DNA from: Morinoia aosen
Lineage: Eukaryota > Arthropoda > Malacostraca > Amphipoda > Talitridae
Direction: 5' to 3'
DNA length: 64,000 nt
NCBI GenBank assembly: GCA_030386875.1
Contig: CM059571.1
Span: 21,756,355-21,820,354 of the forward strand
The position numbers and the translations under genes are program-made. Below, one piece after another: positions 55,991 to 64,000 of the stretch; the stretch's first letter is position 1; every line of letters begins with the position of its first letter. The notes under the pieces are model-generated. The model saw nothing but the letters and a program-made list of their open reading frames with translations, made no database searches and was not told where the DNA came from.

Positions 55991-58900
55991 ACTCATTTTT
56001 GTTCCATTCTCGGTATCATCAACTGAGCTACAAAGGAAATGAAAGTCTGTAGGAAATAACCACAATCCAGCATCTACGCATGTCAGTCACAATTTAGATC
56101 ATGGACGAACGCATGTTATGTGGCATTGATTTAGAACATCCGGCACAAACCGGAAAACCGAATTAATAGAGCACGCAATCTGGACTTGAGAGAGCGCAAC
56201 ATCCGAACGCTCGGCTCCTCTGTTCTTCTTGAGAAAGAGACTCGAGTTCTTTGCTCGAGCTGTCCTGCCACGGTGTGCTGACTCTCGTGTGGCGTCAGGC
56301 AGCAAATTGCGCAATGGTTCCTGCTTTCATGTACAATTTTTCTGATTTCCATACTTAACGAAGAATTTTTTGCTTACTATAGAGCAATGTTTAGTTTCAC
56401 AGTTGAAGTTTTGCATATTGCACTGAAGGCATGTTATATTTTCCCATCAGCCAAGCTTGTAGCAATATATCATTTAATCCCTCAAAAATTTTCTTCGACA
56501 TTACATAGTTACATTAGATCAGTTTCATTCCGAAAATATTCCATCCAAACCAAAATCTAAGCTAAAAACTTCTCTGCTCTGTCTTCCTGGCATAAAACAT
56601 ATGCCTTGAATAATTTAGGCCTTTTATTTCATACTTTTGGACGAAAGAATCTGTTGGAATAAAGTTGCGTATTTTGACCTCCATGGAAAATATGGGATTG
56701 GATAAATCAACTCTCAGCCGAAGACATATCTGTCTGAAATTTTAATGCCACATATTCACCGGTTCTCGATCTATGTTTCGAAAAATATAACTTTGAAGGA
56801 GCCATTAAAAATTGCGTGCTTAAATTTTCTATGCAGTAAAGGCTTGGCAATGTTGGTATTACTTGCTTTTACTAATGGCCAAAGTATTGCTTACGACGTA
56901 CCTCCATTTGGAAGGTGAACCTTTTCGAATGGTGGTCTTTTCAATGTGATGTTAAAAGCTAATTCATGCTGAGTCTCGGTGCCGAGAGAAGTTAAGCACC
57001 GCACTTATAACGAGATGAACCATGGTTTGATATCAATTTCTTGCCTGCGATTTTTCACCAAATGCAGATCTGAGACGATGATAGCTAAGAAATAATTCAT
57101 GCAGAATAGATAAGAGATGGAGCTCTTCTACCCATTAAGTTGCCCTTCACCCACTCATTCCCTGCTCTCAAGTTAATAAGCTGAATAATCATTTACTCAA
57201 TCCGATCGTAATAATTGAGCAATGTTCAATAAAAGGGAAATTCCGGGGATCTGGAGCAAAATTTGAAGCTTAGTGTTCAACTATTATGAACACTTCAATG
57301 TAAGATAATGAGAAAACTTAAGCTCCACGAAATCTCATCTTCGGGAACAGAACCCAACGTACCGCTGCCGATAGCGGCGTCCTAACTCAGCAAGATGTCT
57401 TATTTCTGGCGACTATAGTTGCAACCTTAAAATAAATAATAATACAGCAGCGATGCTTTCCCAATCGAAAACTATTGGGAGACTCTTTGCTCACATTTAC
57501 CTCTGAATCCTTTCAAGTTATCGCCATAACTTTGAGATAGCTCTGACACTTTTATAGGTGGAATCTTAATTTGAAAAGTCTAGTTTCTTGAAAGGATATT
57601 TGTTTTAATTAAACTATTCGACTTCAATGTAGCTCAGAAATTAGTCTCAAGTCTACTTAAGCTCCTCAGCTCGTTTTTACGGGTATATTGTATCTCAGTA
57701 TTGTAATTATTTCCATGAGCACAACAGCTTTCGACATTGTGTAGTGAAAAGTAAGTTAAATCTTTGTCAACTTTACCGTAGATTTTTTGCACCAGCTCTA
57801 ACCTAGAGCGTTGAAAATAATAGCATATGCTGTATGAGAAAATGTGTCGATGCCCTCAAGCTGACTGCAACTGGATAATCCAGATTTCGTTTCTAATTCG
57901 TATTAGGACCGAACAATATTCTAACTGGGACATTTTTTAGGCTTAAGGCAGTAAGCACATTAAGCATAATCATTTTCCATACTATTATCATACTGTTGAA
58001 AAATTCCCTTAAAATAAACGCTAGTTTTATAAAAAATGAATTCAAAACTACAAAATTCAACCATAAATGCCATGGGAGGAACCTGCATGGGCAATATTTT
58101 CTCAGCCATGCCGCCCATCCACAGCCAGCTAAAAGCATCTCTCTGTGAATGGAAATCGATTATCAATAAGGACAAGTTGTGTATCTCAGGCTGACGATTT
58201 TGAGTAGATCTCCTAACAATTTTTAAATGTAAATTTAAAGTAACAGAGACCTAGCTCAATACTCGGGATACTTCCATAAACAGATAGCGATTGAGCCCAA
58301 AGACCACTTTTAGGGTTCATTCCCATATATTTAGGGAGCAGAGGTCTTTCAGCAATTTGTTAGCAATTTCAGTTCGTTAACAACTTTTAACTTTTATAGC
58401 GCGGATTTAAAATCTCCGCATGTTTTCACGATGCGTTAACAACGTAGATTAGTTGCCACAAGTCCGAGGATTTGATACTTGCTTGATCAGCACAGGAAGA
58501 GGAGTTTACAAAAACTCATCGTGACGCGGGAAATCGAAAAATATCGTCCGTCGAGCAGAAGCAAAGTACTAGATTGTGTTCATCGCGACAGCTCTGATCG
58601 CTCTCTTGATATTAAAATCGAGGTGAAATGAAATTTGCTTTGCTCAAGTGATAGAACAATGTAGCACATCCCAAATAGAGGCTGACGTGCCAGTTAAGTA
58701 TATCATTCGAATTTCAGTACGAGCAAATCGTTTCGTAAATTATTCATTTTGATCAGCATACTTACTCTTGATAGCTCAATAGGAAATGCATCAACATTTT
58801 CAATCGTATACATCAGAATGAAGTTCAATTCTATCAGAATTTCAGATTATTTTCTCTAGACAAAATCCTTTTTAAACGTAGAAGTTTTTCCACAACATCA

Positions 58901-61900
58901 TGGGAAGAGTTCAGCATAATTGGTAGTTTAAGCGCTAAGTGCACTTAGGAATTTTTTCGAGGAAAAATGAGAAATTGTGCTACGCTTGAACACGATCAAG
59001 GCCCGATTCTAACTCAGTTACTCCGAGTACTGCATATCGACATCGAGTTGCGCTTAAACTAAGCGAAGACATTCCCCGGGAGCGTGATTATAGTGCGTGA
59101 CATGCACGGAATACGTTAGTCAATACATCAATATCGCGTGTTATAATATGATGTGTCAAGGCCTTACTTCAGCCACAATCATTGTTCGAATTGACCAAAG
59201 AGAATTTTTAACTAACACCACCGCGTCTAATGATGTCAAAGCCATATTCAGGCTTAGATTATTTGGGCACCAGTAGTCACTTTGGATAGGACAACCACCA
59301 ATTTCTACAGATGACTTGAAATCAATTGAAGGCCACCGCAAAACCAACAGTGTCGTTCTGTGCTAGAGAGAGAGCTTGTTTCAAATTCCTACTGCTCGTA
59401 GAAAATTTCTGAAGTGTAAAATTTGAATTTTCGTTTGAGCAGCAAAATTACAGTTACACGAAGTTTAATATATTTTTTTGGAATTGGTGTCCTTACAAAA
59501 TGAATGAGATAACAGATTTGAAAACAAGATTTGTATATTAAAAAACGTTGAACGAACACTTGATCGTTTGCCCATCGACATCAAAGGAAGCGAATGCTAT
59601 CCCAATCTCAGAAAGCATGGGGTTCTTTTGAAATTCGAATTATTATTATCGAAAGCTCCTTTTGAAGTAGTAGGTGAGTGGCATAGTGGGTCTGAAGCAG
59701 GAATGAAATGTTTGCATTACCATATGGAAATGTTTGTACATTTTAGATGGCATGAGATGGCAAAATGTTCCGTTAGTCTACTAACGCGTGCTACCAGAAA
59801 GTTATTTTCCTGCACATAAAGCATTCTCTAAATATTACCTAACTGTTCGTGAAATAAGTCGCACGCTTCTTGACCTTCAAAACAAAGGCATTAGAAAAAA
59901 ATAAAATTTTGTACACTAGAAAACATCAAACTGTGTTCGAAAATGAATGGAGTGTAAAACAACTTACCCTCACGGAAAAAGCTTGTAGATAAATAATCTT
60001 AAAGAGCATACAAATTTCGCCTAATGAAAACGACACCATAGAGCAGGAAATATGCATGTTAAAAAATGTCAACAAACCATTGTGCAGGTTGTGTATGTAA
60101 CTACGTACAAAAAGGTGTGAATGCCTGGTCAAAAATGCGTGCAACTCATCTCTCTGAAGGGTTTCGGAACTCTTCAAATGTAAAACGTTTCATGTCTTGC
60201 ACTAAATCAAAAAAGAAATGAAAAGTAAGAGAATAACACACAGTCGTACGCTAAGTGAGCAACTCTCCGCTAAAAAATTACATCGCACCCTGATATCATG
60301 CAGGCATTTTCTATCGTTAGCGTGCTGTGCCGGCTGACTGTGAGATGTAAATACAAGTCCGTGTAGACACCCAGCGCAATACCACTCGTGCCAGCCCTGC
60401 TGGGGTGCCGCACACGAGAGATAAGCCTCATATTTGGCCGACGCCCAGCTTAGATACCTCCTAAATTGTTGATGTGTGATCAGACTCTCCGTATTCGCTT
60501 TCTTTCAGACAAAAATTCTCAAATTTAATTTTTGAAAAAGGGAAATCTGATCATGTTAGCGAGACAGCTAATCCGGCACTCTGATGTGAATTGGCATTGA
60601 TCTAAGTTTAAAGAATATATTAAAACTTGAATACAGTTCGCTTGTTTGCCTAATATTATAAGGTTCATCGTTCAGTGAATAATGTAAAGTTTAAAAATGA
60701 GAACTCATTTAGTCTTATAAGCTTATTTCGCTAAAATGATAAAATTATGTACACTCTAGTCATAAAAGTAAACCAGTAATCAATATATTTCATATCATTT
60801 GAAAGAAAGGTCAATATGAACATTAAGGTCGTGTCAATTGATTTAAAAATAATGTATATCTGAACACAATATTCCGACATCGTACTAAACAAAGTTGAGC
60901 ATTTGCTGGTTGCACATGTTTATACATATCAACAATTTTTGATGTAATTTACTTCGTCTGCCATGTTCTATAACAGAAGCACCAACATACATTGATATTG
61001 CAGTAAATCATTTTTTAGAATGAATTAAAACTCAGAGCAGTTCTCTTTCAGACAAGATGATCACAATAAGTTTATAAGCCTACGTAGTCTTTTGTCTTGT
61101 ATTCTCTAAAAAGATACTACAAAGGGAATAATTTATGAAAATACTTTAGATTTTCTACACACGATGCAAGGAATCAGTTTCGTCAAACATTGTGTGCTGA
61201 TTCATGCAAGAGAGAGCAATGAACGAATTGTTGATTGACCTGCTTTAGCAAGTCGAATGCTCTGTGAATATATTCCATAAGTGCTATTGCATTTTTACCA
61301 AACTTGATTAAAATATGAAACGAATATTCAATAAAGTATTTCCGATATTTTTATCGGGTTTCTAAGAGTGTCACTGCGGAGACAAAGACTCTGTTTACTC
61401 GCGAAGTGGACTTATTTTAACACTCCTATTATTGGACTCCATGACTGGCATCTGATAAATACCTCTTGTTCGCACTGTTCCTGCCAACTTCCTGTATTTA
61501 ATGAGAGTGTTGTCACAATTCACCTGAATTTAGAATAGTTAGTATCGTCAGGCACAAAATCTCTGGCAGAGCCGGTGAAAAAATTGAAATACTACCAGTA
61601 GATGAGCACTAAAACACAATACTTTACCAGGCCACATTTGCTATGAACTTCTGATAAACTTATTCATCACAGCACCTTTAATGACGTTCGTTAGAAAAGT
61701 AAGTCCTTCGATTTATGATCTAGTGCATAAATAAGACTAATATTCTTTTTCCATTTCAAGTGATCTTGAAACAGCATTTGTTTACTGTATCAGCTGGCAT
61801 TCGTAATTATCCTCAGCTATAATGTTCATTACACGAGTAAGTTGGTACCCAGCTCATGTGCTTACCATTGCCAGTTTAGTGCTAACATTGCACCATCGCA

Positions 61901-64000
61901 AGACACGCTTGCTCATAAATAATTGCCTGAACAAAGTAAGTGTAATATTGCACCCTAACAGCTCAAAAAAATATTTATGATTGTGAAGATTTACGTCTGT
62001 ATGATCCTGACGGTGTTTAAGAGACGGTGTTTAAGTTTTACGACGGCGTAAATTTCAGTTCAATTCAAACATCTCATCGGAAACTACCTTTTTAAGTCAT
62101 CGTTATTGGACATTAACCTCCTGTGAAAGAGATGCACAATGTGCACAAAGGAAGCGCAGTGAATCACCAGTTAAATATATCTTCACAAATGAGTTATTCT
62201 CCACTCAAACTTGCGAAGCAGAGTTCTTTAGGTTTTGAGGAATTGGCGTTAACACTTGACCGAACATGTCATCAACTTATCTTCTGAACAATTTGCGATT
62301 CGGTATCTGAGTCTCAAAGGTCCATCGCGCACTGTCCAAATAATGATCGACTGCACTACACACCAATATTCTGGAGCAGAGCTTGCATGATCTATGAATG
62401 TTCAACTGGTTCGTCTAGAGCACAACTTGTGTTTTACCTATAATAACTTTGCTCGCAACGACTTCAATATTTGTAATATATGTGGAGGAAGAACAAGTAA
62501 ATCGAAGAAGACATGATTTGACATTGATTTCCAGAATACTTTTATGCGCATTGTGGAGTTTATTTAAATTCGAAGGTTCGTGTAGGTGAGAGGTGTTATG
62601 AATGTAGACAAGGTAGGAAATAAAAAGTTTTAAATTTTACTTACCACAAACATGTATGTACATTGTTCCGAATAAGATGCAAGAATACATTTAATATCTA
62701 ACAGCCAATAATATTTGCTATGTGTACAATTAAGCTTTGAAGTTTTAATGGTGACGTGAGTATCAAAAGCGTATCGAAAAATAATCTTTGTGACACTAAA
62801 AAGTATACCTAAAGCTGTGAGTGTCAAAAAGACGAAGCAAAAGGTTTTTTTCATGATTTCAATAAAATGGGATTTCCAGAAGAAATGTATCGCGCTCAGT
62901 GACCTTCGAAGCTGATCAACACTGTAGAACTAGCGACGATGTTCAAATTATACTTGAGAATAGGTTTTGCATCTACCTCGGCATGATGCATAATTCTTTC
63001 ATTCCAATACGATATAAGTGGTAAAGTGTCACCTGGTCAAAAATAAGAGAAATTGTTAATGTTCCATTGGGAGATGTTTTATTTATTGGTGAGCTAGTCG
63101 ATCACAGTGGGTGACGCCAGTGATATAACAGTAAACAATGGTCAGCGAAATCGAACATTCGAACGCGTCAGCCAACACTTCTTACAGTATGTTTCTGAAT
63201 GGAACTAATTCCGAACATTTACTCAGAACGACGGATCAAGACAAAAGTCCAGTGCATGCGGACACCCTCAACACTTAATGTGTGTTTAGAGGGAGTCAAT
63301 ATCACATATGGAGGAGCATTTTGGGTTCCAGCCGCATCTTCTTACTGTAACCCACCCAGTGATATGAAAAAGAAATGTAGTTTTGTAAATATTTATCTTA
63401 AGAGGGACGGCCCGCGATATTTGGTCGCACAGAAGAAAGAAATGAAAGTATAACTTACGTACAAAAGATTTTAGAGAGTCATATGCGTTATAGGTAGACG
63501 AAAAATATGCATGTCAGCTATCAATGAAGAATTTCAAATACAATTTTTGAATTCATTATGCTCAGCAATTCTTTCATTTCTTACTTGAAATTATCCATTA
63601 TTAGATGTTTTGCAAAACGTTTTTTAGAAACCGTTTCCTGAACGCTAAAGTCATACACAAGATTGTAAACTTTAAGTGAATAAACTTCTTTTATGAATCG
63701 AAGAGCTCGTTAGTTAAATACACATTTAAAATGATACATTCATTCAATAATAAACAACATCTACACTATAACATTACAAAAAAATATGCGTGTGACGATG
63801 GCAGCCAGAGGGAGAACGCAGAGCCGGTCTCAAACCAGCGGCCAACGGGTAACAAATTTCAAGTATCATTTCATGCAAAAAGTAAAACTGTCAAAAATTA
63901 ATCACCCCTTCATTTCTCAGCGGTATTTAGTTAATGGTTCATATATACTGAAATTTCAGCCAGATATCATTGCTGATCTCTGTGAATTTAGAATTTGTGT
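55991..64000. other. non-coding stretch, no gene supported
   Basis: AT-rich with no convincing splice-bounded coding block. Minor points: a GC-rich patch at 60290-60470 with an acceptor-like caccccag on the minus strand; a 13-bp direct repeat gacggtgtttaag at about 62009 and 62023; and a 5S-rRNA-like phrase gaagttaagcaccg near 56988. Nothing further is recognised. Confidence 0.5.

Noticed and set aside
56965-57030. 5S rRNA-like phrase (gaagttaagcaccg)
   Set aside because: Only a short core matches. The remaining 5S stems and length are missing, so at best it is a tiny pseudo-fragment, possibly SINE-derived.
1-64000. CRISPR arrays, operons, ribosome-binding sites or other bacterial features
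   Set aside because: The splice-bounded exons, LINE, Gypsy and Penelope relics show eukaryotic DNA. The tandem repeats have no spacer-repeat structure.

Overview
The window is AT-rich, gene-poor eukaryotic DNA with spliced genes. GT/AG-bounded coding blocks, a Penelope-like element, a Ty3/Gypsy relic, two non-LTR (LINE) fragments, a TA-flanked micro-MITE and a degenerate GGTTA-rich tract together suggest an arthropod, probably an insect. The species cannot be named from the sequence.

Nearly all convincing coding sequence lies on the minus strand. The anchor is a 2.16-kb exon (52936-55097) that starts in a good Kozak context. It encodes a basic N-terminus, a long Glu/Ala/Pro-rich repeat domain and a folded-looking C-terminal piece, and its apparent stop codon overlaps a splice donor. 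Further left on the same strand is a chain of short exons with clean acceptors, donors and compatible phases: 33019-33076 (weak), 28246-28388, 27042-27069, 25912-25977, a 27-nt microexon at 20596-20622, 18000/18527-18800, 17828-17876 and 17420-17507. The chain from 28388 down to 17420 is well supported as one gene. Its fusion to the acidic exon is phase-compatible but inferred. I do not recognise the protein family. Further left, a 153-nt minus-strand exon (9915-10067) encodes a helix that weakly resembles the C-terminal part of radial spoke protein 3. A charged, coding-like segment lies at 14718-14884.

Mobile DNA: a decayed Penelope-like element (10800-13293) is split by a 1378-bp element with TTAA target duplications, and removing it restores the host reading frame. 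A Ty3/Gypsy derivative (39521-41795) has lost the core of pol by an apparently in-frame internal deletion and keeps only its 3' LTR. LINE pieces lie at 15265-15500 and 23743-23935. Imperfect foldback DNA lies at 5591-5990. A TA-flanked 77-bp hairpin sits beside the exon at 9915-10067.

Tandem repeats: a 52/64-bp minisatellite (16105-16755), a 26-bp satellite with a 216-bp higher-order period (21882-22307), a (CA)n tract directly after a splice donor (25800-25890), and several short degenerate arrays. The rest of the window (most of 1-9.9 kb, 41.8-52.9 kb and 55.1-64 kb) is intergenic or intronic, and I can support no genes there.
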